Shown here: positions 24,358 through 31,859 of the stretch, one piece after another
Layout of the letters: every line of letters starts with the position of its first letter
Numbering within the stretch: the first letter of the stretch is position 1
Source: Chloroflexi bacterium GWB2_54_36
GTDB taxonomy: Bacteria; Chloroflexota; Anaerolineae; Anaerolineales; Anaerolineaceae
Assembly: GCA_001796355.1 (NCBI GenBank)
Contig: MGMG01000019.1
Span: 1-33,304, forward strand
Length of the DNA stretch: 33,304 nucleotides
Direction of reading: 5' to 3'
The notes under the pieces: generated by a model
What the model saw: only the letters and a program-made list of their open reading frames with translations
The model's database searches: none
What the model was told of the DNA's origin: nothing
Program-made: the position numbers and the translations under genes

Positions 24358-24408
24358 GGCGAGGCTAAAAACGGTTCGGATGACCCGGAGTGTTCTTTTT
24401 GCCTCGCC
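24358..24408 (-). terminator. Stem-loop just after the BMC operon
   Basis: GGCGAGGC (24358-24365) and GCCTCGCC (24401-24408) form the base of a stem with a further AAAAAC/GTT-type pairing inside. It lies 16 bases after the last BMC stop. The T-tract after it is weak (CTTTACG), so termination efficiency is uncertain. Confidence 0.5.
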
Positions 24409-24423
24409 GCTACCCATCCCGAA

Positions 24424-24696
24424 TCACTCGGCAATAAACACCGAATCGACTAACCCAACAATCACCGAGATGACCGGGGCGTCCGGGTTGTTCAACACCT
24501 GACGGGCGCCGTTGCCTTCGCGGTTGACCAGCACCACGTCGCCCACCCCGGCCTGGGTGTTATCCAACGCGACAAAATCGGCGTCCGGCGGCTCACCATC
24601 CAAGCCCAGCGGCTGCACCACCAGCAGACGGCGGTGCTTGAACGCCGGATGGCTGATGGTCGTCACGACCGTGCCCACCACGCGCCCCAGAATCAT
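24424..24696 (-). CDS. BMC-P shell vertex protein (EutN/CcmL family), copy 3
   Basis: A 90-residue pentameric vertex protein that caps the corners of a microcompartment shell. The N-terminal strand ILGRVVGTVVTTISHP, the LLVVQPLG segment, VALDNTQAGVGDVVLV and the distal VIVGLVDSV are family hallmarks. Its ATG overlaps the preceding BMC-P stop as ATGA, so the two are coupled. It is the last gene of the operon. Having three distinct BMC-P proteins in one locus is usual for the SPU type but their separate roles are unclear. Confidence 0.93.
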   Translation of the reverse strand: MILGRVVGTVVTTISHPAFKHRRLLVVQPLGLDGEPPDADFVALDNTQAGVGDVVLVNREGNGARQVLNNPDAPVISVIVGLVDSVFIAE

Positions 24697-25028
24697 TCCC
24701 CCGCCTTTCCGTAGAACGGATTCCAGCCGCGGCGCATGATTAATTCTCCGCTGTCCACTGACTGGACCGCTAATTCATCCACAATGCCCACCAGCGCCAG
24801 GTCAACCGGCACAAACTTGACGTCCGTCATCGCCAGGGCAGCTTCGCGCGAGCGCACCATGACGCACAGGTCGCCGGGACCGGCCTGCACCACATCCGCG
24901 GCTACCTGCAGTCCGCCCACCGGCTCCAGCCGCTTATCGAGCGGCTGAACCACCAGCAGTTTGACCCCCTCGGTGCCGGGATATTTGATGGTGCACACTG
25001 CCGAACCGACGACCCTGCCAAGCAGCAT
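24693..25028 (-). CDS. BMC-P shell vertex protein (EutN/CcmL family), copy 2
   Basis: A 111-residue EutN/CcmL-family protein. It has LLGRVVGSAVCTIKYPG, KLLVVQPLD, VVQAGPGDLCVMVRSREAAL and LVGIVDEL. Compared with the other two copies it has a C-terminal extension of about 17 residues (GELIMRRGWNPFYGKAGE) and a longer central loop. It starts three bases after the stop of the 129-residue accessory protein and overlaps copy 3 by four bases. Confidence 0.92.
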   Translation of the reverse strand: MLLGRVVGSAVCTIKYPGTEGVKLLVVQPLDKRLEPVGGLQVAADVVQAGPGDLCVMVRSREAALAMTDVKFVPVDLALVGIVDELAVQSVDSGELIMRRGWNPFYGKAGE

Positions 25029-25031
25029 CCG

Positions 25032-25421
25032 TTACTTTAACCCTGTGCTCGCCAGCACGCGCTGAATGATCGAATCCAGCAGTTTGGGATCGATCTGCGG
25101 ACCCATGCGCGCCATGACCGCGTTCTTGATGCGCTGCTGCAGGTCAAGGTCGCCTGATTTTGGCCTGGCCGGGCTGCCCAGTTTTGGCAGGTAAGCGGCT
25201 GCATCCGCAGCAGTTGGGACCGGTTTGGCAGGCGACAAATATGGCCGTACCGGCGCGCTGGGCGGGTTATCCGGGGTTGGCTGCATCAGCTTCATGCCCA
25301 GACGGTTGGCCTTCTCATAGGCCAATTCGGTCAGCACAGTGTTGTCGCTGAGTTCAAGCGACATGACGCCGCGCTTCCACATATCCTCGATATCTTTTTC
25401 GGTATAAAACTCTTTTGCCAT
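25032..25421 (-). CDS. BMC-associated protein of unknown function with probable encapsulation peptide
   Basis: A 129-residue protein. Residues 1-46 form a small conserved-looking unit (EFYTEKDIEDMWKRGVMSLE then VLTELAYEKANRLGMKL) of a kind I associate with accessory proteins and EutT/EutQ-like N-termini of BMC loci; that link is from memory. A Pro/Ala-rich linker spans about 48-85. The C-terminus (DLQQRIKNAVMARMGPQIDP, then LLDSIIQRVLAST) holds amphipathic helices resembling encapsulation peptides of the neighbouring enzymes. No catalytic residues are apparent. The ATG at 25421 has GGAGGT upstream. It may link cargo to the shell, but the function is unknown. Confidence 0.75.
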   Translation of the reverse strand: MAKEFYTEKDIEDMWKRGVMSLELSDNTVLTELAYEKANRLGMKLMQPTPDNPPSAPVRPYLSPAKPVPTAADAAAYLPKLGSPARPKSGDLDLQQRIKNAVMARMGPQIDPKLLDSIIQRVLASTGLK

Positions 25422-25448
25422 CGTACCTCCACCGCGGCCAGGCCGCTG

Positions 25449-26078
25449 TTACGCGCCTTCGCGCCCGGCCAGGCTTTCAAGCGCCTGGATGGCGGCATTT
25501 TTAGCGGTCTGGATTTCAGCCTCGCTGCCGGAGAGCCACATGCGGCCGAAACGCCCAACCGAAGACACATGCACCAGTTTGATGCTGGCTTTTTTCTCGG
25601 CCTCATTGCAGGCATAATTGATGTAGGCTGCCGGGGCGCATTCCAGCACCAGCAGCGTCTCGCCGGGCACCAGCATACTGCCGCGCCGGAAGCGATTGAT
25701 CAACTGCGCCTGGTACGGGTCGATGCGGGTGATCACCTGAGTGGAGGCTACCTCCGGTCGAATGCGGTCTTCGACCCGCAGTCCCAGCCGCTCCAGCACC
25801 ACCTCGCCAGCCTCGATTACGGCTGCCTGATTAGGCGAATGCACCTCGAACATGCCAAATTCGCGCTCCACAATCTGTGCACCCGGGCGGGCTTCGGTGG
25901 CCTTGACTGCGATATCCACCACCCGGAAGACTTCGTTGCCGGGAGCCATTTCGACGTACAGCGCTGCCATGCCCTCGATCGGCAGGTCGCCCTGGGTGAT
26001 GGTGCCGACGAAAGCGGCATACTGGGCTTGCATGCGGTCCAGAAAACAATAACAGCGCAGTGAAAATTCATCAGCCAT
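25449..26078 (-). CDS. BMC-T tandem-domain shell protein
   Basis: A 209-residue trimer-forming shell protein with two BMC-fold halves. The first, at about 35-100, contains AALYVEMAPGNEVFRVVDIA and FGMFEVHSPNQAAVIEAG. The second, at about 135-205, contains ETLLVLECAPAAYINYACNE and VGRFGRMWLSGSEAEIQ. I chose the ATG at 26078 because GGAGG lies five bases upstream; a TTG at 26090 would add four residues. BMC-T trimers often have gated central pores for larger metabolites or cofactors. Whether it stacks in double layers cannot be told from sequence. Confidence 0.88.
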   Translation of the reverse strand: MADEFSLRCYCFLDRMQAQYAAFVGTITQGDLPIEGMAALYVEMAPGNEVFRVVDIAVKATEARPGAQIVEREFGMFEVHSPNQAAVIEAGEVVLERLGLRVEDRIRPEVASTQVITRIDPYQAQLINRFRRGSMLVPGETLLVLECAPAAYINYACNEAEKKASIKLVHVSSVGRFGRMWLSGSEAEIQTAKNAAIQALESLAGREGA

Positions 26079-26235
26079 ACAGGCCTCCAATCATGAGGTC
26101 GCAGTCCGGGCGTGTGACCAGGTCAGCTCACGCGCAGTAGTGCAGACGGGATGCGAAAGTTGCGGCACGGATGCCGGCTCGACGATCGGCCGGCTCCAGG
26201 CGCATTCCCGGCCGGATCACCCGGCCAGGGAAATC
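26079..26235 (-). other. Structured spacer between BMC-H and BMC-T genes
   Basis: This is the longest gap inside the BMC operon (157 bases). It contains GC-rich dyads, including CCGGCC/GGCCGG pairs near 26190-26220. It may uncouple or stabilise the BMC-H message, which is needed in excess. Confidence 0.4.
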
Positions 26236-26568
26236 TTATTTTTCTTTGGGTTCAGTTGCCCGGCCGCCGAAACCACCTTTGCTGGCCTTGGGCAGGATCA
26301 TCTCGACATCGACATGCGGTCTTGGGATGACATGCACCGATACCAGTTCGCCAACGCGCTTGGCAGCAGCAGCGCCAGCATCCGTGGCCGCTTTAACCGC
26401 GCCAACGTCGCCGCGCACCATGACGGTCACGTAACCGCCGCCAACATATTCCGAGCCGATCAGGACAACATTAGCTGCCTTGACCATGGCATCGGCGGCC
26501 TCGACCGCGCCGATCAACCCGCGGGTTTCAACCATTCCTAAAGCGATGAGAGAGGTGTCTAAAGCCAT
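26236..26568 (-). CDS. BMC-H hexameric shell protein
   Basis: A 110-residue major shell protein (PduA/CcmK/EutM family) that tiles the facets. The single BMC fold is clear: [40 protein letters not shown] with the pore loop around VGGGY, then [21 protein letters not shown] and [12 protein letters not shown]. The C-terminal tail ([17 protein letters not shown]) is charged and Gly-rich. The ATG at 26568 has AAGGA nine bases upstream. Only one BMC-H gene is present, so it must supply most of the shell. Confidence 0.96.
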   Translation of the reverse strand: MALDTSLIALGMVETRGLIGAVEAADAMVKAANVVLIGSEYVGGGYVTVMVRGDVGAVKAATDAGAAAAKRVGELVSVHVIPRPHVDVEMILPKASKGGFGGRATEPKEK

Positions 26569-26601
26569 TGTGGTGATTCCTTTCGTGATACAAAAAATGG
26601 G

Positions 26602-28062
26602 TTAAAAGGGATTCTTCTTCTGCAAAATTTCGTCCAGCACCTGGCGTACCAGGCGTTCAACTTCGGCCGGGGACGGGCCCTGAGCAGGCTCGCCAGGCGC
26701 AAAAGCCTCAGGCGGCGGCGCAATCGTTTCATAAGCCAGCCTTTTGACATTGAGCAAATGGGTGACGGTGATATTATCGCCGGTGATGGCGCCACCCACC
26801 CCGCCAGATCCCAGCGTCATCGAGGGCGCCACGCCGGAGGTATAGCCGATCGCTCCCAGTGTGCCCATCGTGTTGACCAAAATACGAAAAACGGGCTTTT
26901 CCAACCCAAAAGCCATGATGACGCGTTCGTCGGTGGCATAAATAATTTGCGTATGCCCGCGCCCGCCGGTCTCGATCAAGGCAATCGAGGTGTCGCAACC
27001 CTCTTCCCAGCCATCCACCACGTACCACGCCAGCACGGTGGTCAGCTTTTCGTGTGACAACGGTTCTTCCTTGCCCACTCTGGTGAGCGGGGTGACCAGG
27101 ATGCGCGTGCCGCGCGGGATTTGAAACCCGGCGAAGCCCGCCACATAGTCAGCCGACTTGCCCACCAGCGCCGTGTTCATACTGCCGTCCGGGTTGAATA
27201 CCGTCCGCCGCAGCGCTTCGGTCTCCTGCTCGTTGGTGAAATAAGCGCCTTCGGCGCGCATCAAATCCGCCAGGCGGGAGGCTATCGGCCGGTCGGCAAT
27301 GACCGCCTGTTCCGTGGCACAGATGGTGGAATTGTCGAAGGCTTTGCTGGCGACGATGTAGCGCGCCGCCTTTTCGATGTCGGCGCTGCGGTCAACGTAC
27401 ACCGGGACGTTGCCCGGGCCCACGCCGTAAGCTGGTTTTCCGGTGGAATGCGCCGCGCGCACCATTGGCGAGCCGCCGGTGGCCAGAATCAAGGCGGTGC
27501 GCCGGTGAGTCATCAGCTCCTGGGTGCCCGGCAACGAGACCTGCGTCATGCAGGAGATCAACCCTTTGGGTGCGCCAGCGCTTTCAGCCGCCTGCGCCAT
27601 CGTCTGGGTTGCGTCGCAGGTGCAGCGCACGGCTGCCGGGTGCGGCGCCACCACAATGGCGTTGCGCGCCTTTACTGCCGACAGGACTTTAAAAAAGGCC
27701 GTCGAGGTCGGGTTGGTGGACGGCACCAGCGCCACGATCACGCCCATTGGCCAGGCAATTTCGTACAGGCGGCGGTCTGGGTCATGACGGATTACGCCCA
27801 CGGTTTTTACATCGCGGATGCTTTCCCACACCACCCGCGAGCCAAACTCGTTCTTGATCTTTTTATGCGCCGGAATGCCGTAGCCGGTTTCTTCCACCGC
27901 CAGCCGGCCTAAGCGTTCGGAGGCATGGTAACCGGCTTCCGCCATGGCAGCGCAGACGCGGTCAACCTCCACCTGGGAGGCCGTGCGCCATTTTTGCCAG
28001 GCGTCATAAGCGGCAGACGCCAGATCGCGCGCTTCTTGAATGGAGGAAAGATCTTTATCCAT
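26602..28062 (-). CDS. CoA-acylating aldehyde dehydrogenase of the BMC (PduP/EutE-like)
   Basis: A 486-residue dehydrogenase that should oxidise acetaldehyde to acetyl-CoA with NAD+ inside the shell. The catalytic Cys is C248 in FDNSTICATEQ, and the Rossmann-type cofactor region includes PSTNPTSTAFFKVLSAVKARN and ATGGSPMVRAAHSTGKP. The C-terminus (APGEPAQGPSPAEVE, then RLVRQVLDEILQKK, about 464-486) is a linker plus an amphipathic helix like known encapsulation peptides. The ATG at 28062 has GAGAGGA upstream. It is the signature enzyme of aldehyde-processing microcompartments; here DeoC is the probable aldehyde source. Confidence 0.94.
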   Translation of the reverse strand: MDKDLSSIQEARDLASAAYDAWQKWRTASQVEVDRVCAAMAEAGYHASERLGRLAVEETGYGIPAHKKIKNEFGSRVVWESIRDVKTVGVIRHDPDRRLYEIAWPMGVIVALVPSTNPTSTAFFKVLSAVKARNAIVVAPHPAAVRCTCDATQTMAQAAESAGAPKGLISCMTQVSLPGTQELMTHRRTALILATGGSPMVRAAHSTGKPAYGVGPGNVPVYVDRSADIEKAARYIVASKAFDNSTICATEQAVIADRPIASRLADLMRAEGAYFTNEQETEALRRTVFNPDGSMNTALVGKSADYVAGFAGFQIPRGTRILVTPLTRVGKEEPLSHEKLTTVLAWYVVDGWEEGCDTSIALIETGGRGHTQIIYATDERVIMAFGLEKPVFRILVNTMGTLGAIGYTSGVAPSMTLGSGGVGGAITGDNITVTHLLNVKRLAYETIAPPPEAFAPGEPAQGPSPAEVERLVRQVLDEILQKKNPF

Positions 28063-28093
28063 CGAACCGGGATCCTCTCATCCGATCCGCCGT

Positions 28094-28387
28094 TTAGGCA
28101 GATTTGCGGAAAACAACCTCGCCGCCGACTTCAAGGGAATCGATAACCGCCATGATAACTGCATCGACCGGAGTATCTTTGGTGATATTGGTCTGGCGGG
28201 CCGACGAGCCCGCGGCAGTCAACACCAGGTCGCCAATGCCGGCGTCCACGCTGTCGATGGCGACATACGGTTTACCGGATGGGTTGCCATGTTCATCTGT
28301 CGGGCGGCAGATCAACAACTTGCGGCCGGTTAATTTCTCGTCCTTGATGGTGGAGACGGTCGTGCCGATGACTTTCGCAATAAGCAT
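28094..28387 (-). CDS. BMC-P shell vertex protein (EutN/CcmL family), copy 1
   Basis: A 97-residue pentameric vertex protein with LIAKVIGTTVSTIKDEKL, GRKLLICRPTD, VAIDSVDAGIGDLVLTAAG and AVIMAVIDSLEV. It is the most canonical of the three copies. It lies between the DeoC gene (stop 28402) and the aldehyde dehydrogenase gene (start 28062). The ATG at 28387 has GGAGCG upstream. Confidence 0.94.
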   Translation of the reverse strand: MLIAKVIGTTVSTIKDEKLTGRKLLICRPTDEHGNPSGKPYVAIDSVDAGIGDLVLTAAGSSARQTNITKDTPVDAVIMAVIDSLEVGGEVVFRKSA

Positions 28388-28401
28388 GGTTTCGCTCCGT
28401 C

Positions 28402-29340
28402 TTAATAGCTCTTGGCCGCCGGGACTGGCGCAGCGGGGGCTGGTGATTGGGCTTTATCGGCTGCCGGCCCCTGAATGATCTTGATGCCAGCGCTGGCGCC
28501 AATGCGGGTTGCCCCGGCTTTGACCATCGCCTCGGCGTCTTCGAAGGTGCGCACCCCGCCCGAGGCCTTGACGCCCATCTCCGGTCCGACCACCCGGCGC
28601 ATGAGGGTCACATCGTGTACAGTTGCGCCGCCGGTGGAAAAACCGGTGGAGGTCTTCACAAAATCGGCCTCGGCCTGTTTGCTGATCAATGATGCTAACA
28701 CTTTTTCTTCGTCGTTGAGCAGCGAGGTCTCGAGGATCACCTTGACCAACGCACCGCGCGCGTGGCTGGTTTTAACCACCCCGCGAATGTCGCGGGTAAC
28801 CAGTTCCAGGTCGCGCGCTTTGAGCGCGCCGATGTTGAGCACCATATCGATCTCGTTGGCGCCCTGGTGCAAGGCGTTCTGGGTTTCGAATACTTTCACA
28901 TCCGGAGCGGTGGCACCCAGCGGAAAACCGATTACCGTGCAAACCTTCACGTCTGAGCCTTCCAGCAGCTTGGCGCACAGCGGCACCCAGGTTGGGTTGA
29001 TGCACACCGAGGCGAACCCATATTTGCGCGCTTCGTAGCACAACTGGGCGATCTGGTCAGGGGTGGCATCAGCTTTGAGCAGGGTGTGATCGATCATCTT
29101 GGCCAGGCTGACGTCTTCGGGGATCACGCCCAGGGTCGAGGTCAGCCGCTCGGCGCCGGCAGAAACCACCTGCCCGGTGCGGTCGAAACATGTTTTGACG
29201 CATAACCCGTCGGCGCAGGTGAATTTGCACTGCTCGCCATTATGCGGCTCGCCTTTGTACTGTTGTTCCATCATAGCAATCAGCACTTCACGCGTAATTA
29301 TTTCTACCAGTTGCTCTACTTTTTGCATATCCGGCAGCAT
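28402..29340 (-). CDS. deoC: Deoxyribose-phosphate aldolase with BMC-targeting N-terminus
   Basis: A 312-residue class I aldolase that splits 2-deoxyribose-5-phosphate into acetaldehyde and glyceraldehyde-3-phosphate. The core (about 78-290) has the Schiff-base Lys229 in DFVKTSTGF, the second Lys258 in [19 protein letters not shown] and [13 protein letters not shown]. The N-terminal 75 residues are an extension not found in ordinary DeoC: an amphipathic helix ([19 protein letters not shown]) that looks like an encapsulation peptide, then a Cys motif C38-x3-C42-x4-C47-x3-C51. The C-terminus ends in a Pro/Ala-rich tail. The ATG at 29340 has AGAGG six bases upstream. Its place in the operon supports a role as the aldehyde generator. 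Confidence 0.94.
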   Translation of the reverse strand: MLPDMQKVEQLVEIITREVLIAMMEQQYKGEPHNGEQCKFTCADGLCVKTCFDRTGQVVSAGAERLTSTLGVIPEDVSLAKMIDHTLLKADATPDQIAQLCYEARKYGFASVCINPTWVPLCAKLLEGSDVKVCTVIGFPLGATAPDVKVFETQNALHQGANEIDMVLNIGALKARDLELVTRDIRGVVKTSHARGALVKVILETSLLNDEEKVLASLISKQAEADFVKTSTGFSTGGATVHDVTLMRRVVGPEMGVKASGGVRTFEDAEAMVKAGATRIGASAGIKIIQGPAADKAQSPAPAAPVPAAKSY

Positions 29341-29349
29341 CACGAACCT

Positions 29350-29961
29350 CTACTTCCCGTACTGCTTCTCTACGGCAATAATTTTGTCAATTCGCTTTTG
29401 GTGGCGCCCGCCGCCGAAATCGGTGGTCAGCCAAACCTTGAGAATTTGCTTCGCCTGGGCTACGCCGATCAATCCGGCACCCAGGGTGAGCACATTGGCG
29501 TCATTGTGCTCGCGGCTGTTGGACGCACTGGCATAGTCGTACGCCATGGCTGCGCGCACACCGGGCACCTTGTTGGCCACCATGCAGGAGCCGATTCCGG
29601 CGCCGTCGATCATCACGCCGCGCCAGGCTTTGCCGCTGGCGACCAGGCGAGCGATTTCATGAGCGAAATCGGGGTAATCCACTGCCTCTTTGCTGGTGGT
29701 ACCAACGTCGATGACTTCGTAACCGCCTTCGCTGAGATCTTTTTTGAGAATTTCTTTGAGTTCGAATCCGCCGTGGTCAGCGCCAATGGCAACCACGCGA
29801 CTGGGAGCAGGTTGAGCTGCGGGCGCAGGCATAACTGCCGGCGCTGGAGCAGCCGGTTCAGCCGGTGGCTTCATGCCCATGGCCTGGTTAAGCACGCGCT
29901 GCACGATCTGACGAATTTCGTCGTCAGGCACGAGTGGAGGTGAGGGATTTTGATCTGTCAT
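29350..29961 (-). CDS. RpiB/LacAB-family sugar-phosphate isomerase with BMC-targeting N-terminus
   Basis: A 203-residue protein whose residues 55-203 match the RpiB family: AIGADHGGFELKE, VIDVGTTSKEAVDYPDFA, REHNDANVLTLG and GGGRHQKRI. Residues 11-30 (VPDDEIRQIVQRVLNQAMGM) form a probable encapsulation helix, followed by a 25-residue Pro/Ala linker. The catalytic Cys of E. coli RpiB (ICGTG) is replaced by Asp119 in IDGAGIGSC; a Cys sits seven residues later (C126). The substrate could be ribose-5-phosphate or another pentose phosphate. I chose the ATG at 29961; a TTG at 29967 would add two residues. It is the first gene of the BMC operon, behind a promoter and operator. Confidence 0.9.
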   Translation of the reverse strand: MTDQNPSPPLVPDDEIRQIVQRVLNQAMGMKPPAEPAAPAPAVMPAPAAQPAPSRVVAIGADHGGFELKEILKKDLSEGGYEVIDVGTTSKEAVDYPDFAHEIARLVASGKAWRGVMIDGAGIGSCMVANKVPGVRAAMAYDYASASNSREHNDANVLTLGAGLIGVAQAKQILKVWLTTDFGGGRHQKRIDKIIAVEKQYGK

Positions 29962-29988
29962 GGCCAATGAAAGGGTTGTTTTTCGAAA

Positions 29989-30010
29989 CTGGTAATGACC
30001 ACATTACCAG
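29989..30010. promoter_or_regulatory. Operator at the BMC promoter
   Basis: A perfect 22-bp dyad: CTGGTAATG, spacer ACCA, CATTACCAG. It begins just downstream of the -10 box and covers the expected start of transcription, a classic repressor position. The 16-base form CTGGTAAYRACCACAT recurs at the gntR promoter (33136-33151), pointing to the GntR/UTRA protein as its ligand. Confidence 0.75.
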
Positions 30011-30014
30011 ACAA

Positions 30015-30043
30015 ATCATAGCATAGCGGTTGACAAAAGTCAA
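30015..30043 (-). promoter_or_regulatory. Promoter of the BMC operon
   Basis: TTGACT (30038-30043) and TATGAT (30015-30020) are exactly 17 bases apart on the minus strand, 54 bases upstream of the first BMC gene. Confidence 0.75.
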
Positions 30044-30120
30044 CTGGCAGTTAATCAATTGTAATGCCGGAATCGCTGGTTGGGTCATCCATGATCCTCC
30101 TCTTTAAATCAATTCCTCTA

Positions 30121-30149
30121 TTGACAAAACCAGAATTTGGTTTTATACT
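30121..30149 (+). promoter_or_regulatory. Promoter of the tetR-type operon
   Basis: TTGACA (30121-30126) and TATACT (30144-30149) are 17 bases apart. The spacer itself is a dyad, AAACCA-N5-TGGTTT. The start codon lies at 30192. Confidence 0.8.
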
Positions 30150-30166
30150 GAGTGAGTAGTCAGTCA
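30149..30166. promoter_or_regulatory. TetR-type operator
   Basis: TGAGTGA, spacer GTAG, TCAGTCA form a dyad with one mismatch, overlapping the end of the -10 box and the start of transcription. The form is typical of TetR-family operators, so autoregulation by the following gene is likely. Confidence 0.65.
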
Positions 30167-30191
30167 ATTTACTTGTGATTGGAGAACTGCG

Positions 30192-30770
30192 ATGGTGCGC
30201 GAGTTGAGCGATGAGAAAAGAGAGCGATTTCTGCAGACTGCCCTGAAATTGTTTGCGGCAAAAGGCTTGCAAAACACTTCCACTGCAGATATCGCCAGAG
30301 AGGCTGGAACTGCTGCCGGTACCCTGTTTTTGTACTTCCCGACAAAACAGGATTTGATCAACGAACTGGTCCTGTGGATCTCCAAAGCGGAAGCCGACAG
30401 GATCAATGGTTTGTTGACCCCTGCCCTGTCGGTTCGCGAGGCGTTTTATACCATCTGGGACGGGTCGATCCGCTGGCTGTTGGAAAACCCGGATGCCTAC
30501 AAATACTCTCAGCAGGTTCGGGATTCAGGTCTAATCTCAGACGAAGTCACCCGCAAGTCGGGAGAATTCTTTAGGTTCTATTATGACGCCATCCAGAAAG
30601 GCCTGCAGGAAGGGGTTATCAAACCTTTTCCAGTCGATTTGATCGGCGGTTTTCTCTACCAGGGTATTGTGGCAGTCATGAATCACCTACAGGTTCAGCC
30701 AGACACCAGTGCTTTTCATGTGTCCATCCAACAAGGATTTGAAATCTTTTGGGATGGGATCAAAATTTAA
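30192..30770 (+). CDS. TetR/AcrR-family transcriptional regulator
   Basis: A 192-residue repressor-type regulator. The N-terminal TetR helix-turn-helix is clear: KRERFLQTALKLFAAKGLQN, TSTADIAREAGTAAGTLFLY, FPTKQDLINEL. The C-terminal ligand domain is all-helical and not assignable to a ligand. The ATG at 30192 follows GGAG. It heads a plus-strand unit with an MDR oxidoreductase (start 26 bases after its stop) and a small membrane protein. The dyad at 30149-30166 suggests it controls its own operon in response to a small molecule. Confidence 0.93.
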   Translation: MVRELSDEKRERFLQTALKLFAAKGLQNTSTADIAREAGTAAGTLFLYFPTKQDLINELVLWISKAEADRINGLLTPALSVREAFYTIWDGSIRWLLENPDAYKYSQQVRDSGLISDEVTRKSGEFFRFYYDAIQKGLQEGVIKPFPVDLIGGFLYQGIVAVMNHLQVQPDTSAFHVSIQQGFEIFWDGIKI

Positions 30771-30796
30771 AAAGACGAATAGAAAAGGAATTTGGA

Positions 30797-31831
30797 ATGA
30801 AGTACAAGAAAGTGGTCGTATCAAAGAGAGGCGGTCCTGAGGTTTTACGGGTCAGCGAAGAAGATTTACGGGAACCCTCCCCTGGCGAAGTTCGCGTCCG
30901 AATCCTGGCAACTCCGGTTTGTCTGCCGGATGTTCAAGCGCGCTACGGTAAGTCCCCATTCCGACGAAGCATACCCTTTGTGCCCGGGTATGCGGTTATC
31001 GGGGTAGTCGACGCCATCGGACGCGAGAAACGCTATGCCAACCCGAACCCTTCCCAATTTTCTGTTGGGGATCAGGTTGCCGCATTAACCATCTATGGTG
31101 GTTATGCCGAACATATCCATCTGCCGAAAAAACAGTTGATCCCTGTTCCAGCCGGTTTGGATCTGGCAGAGGCTGCCATCGTGATCTTGAACTACATGGT
31201 TGCGTATCAATCTCTGCACCGCTCAGCGCGCGTCCAATCTGGCGACAAAGTTTTGATTATTGGGGCCAGCGGCGGGATCGGAACCGCATTTCTACAATTG
31301 GGACAGCTGGCCGGGCTAAAGATGTATGGGCTAGCCTCGCAGAGTAAACACGCGATTTTGACTGAGTACGGCGCAACACCGATCGATTACCGTACCCAGG
31401 ATTTCGTGGAGGTCCTGCGCCTGGCGGAACCCAATGGCCTGGACGCTGTGTTCGACGGCATGGGCGGTGATTATGTTGATCGGGGGATATCAATATTGGG
31501 TCGTGGCGGTGTTTTTGTGGAATATGGCAATCCATTAAGTCTGCCGGGTTTGTTAAAACTTTTAGGCAAAACCATTCTGACCAACCTCCTGCCCAACGGG
31601 AAAAAGGCCAGGGTTTATGGCACGACCTTATCCCAATTTGGCCGCCAACCGTTCCTGGATGATTGGGCAGCTCTTTTCAAGTTACTGGCTGAAGGCAAGA
31701 TCAGACCGGTCATCCAGGATCGTTTCCCCATTTTGGAAGCTTCCCGAGCCAATGCCCGGTTGGAAAGCGGTCTTGTAATTGGAAACCTGGTCCTGCTGGC
31801 ACCCGAATTGATGCACTCATCAATGGCTTAA
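30797..31831 (+). CDS. Zinc-independent MDR-family NAD(P)H oxidoreductase (quinone oxidoreductase-like)
   Basis: A 344-residue medium-chain dehydrogenase/reductase. The GroES-like half starts KYKKVVVSKRGGPEVLRVSE, typical of zeta-crystallin/quinone oxidoreductases. The Rossmann motif is VLIIGASGGIGTAFLQLGQLAG, where the A-S-G-G-I-G loop fits NADP(H). Cys/His zinc ligands are missing. I chose the ATG at 30797, preceded by AAAGGAA; an upstream in-frame ATG falls inside the tetR end. Probable role: reduction of an electrophilic carbonyl or quinone sensed by the TetR regulator. The substrate is unknown. Confidence 0.87.
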   Translation: MKYKKVVVSKRGGPEVLRVSEEDLREPSPGEVRVRILATPVCLPDVQARYGKSPFRRSIPFVPGYAVIGVVDAIGREKRYANPNPSQFSVGDQVAALTIYGGYAEHIHLPKKQLIPVPAGLDLAEAAIVILNYMVAYQSLHRSARVQSGDKVLIIGASGGIGTAFLQLGQLAGLKMYGLASQSKHAILTEYGATPIDYRTQDFVEVLRLAEPNGLDAVFDGMGGDYVDRGISILGRGGVFVEYGNPLSLPGLLKLLGKTILTNLLPNGKKARVYGTTLSQFGRQPFLDDWAALFKLLAEGKIRPVIQDRFPILEASRANARLESGLVIGNLVLLAPELMHSSMA

Positions 31832-31859
31832 CTTGAATGACTATTTTTTTGGAGTTGAA

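Noticed and set aside
24014-24423. Small gene between fluC and the BMC operon
   Set aside because: The short frames have no ribosome sites and overlap inverted repeats.
27121-27912. A 263-codon open frame on the plus strand
   Set aside because: It lies wholly antisense to the aldehyde dehydrogenase gene and has no recognisable domain; high GC codon structure produces such shadows.
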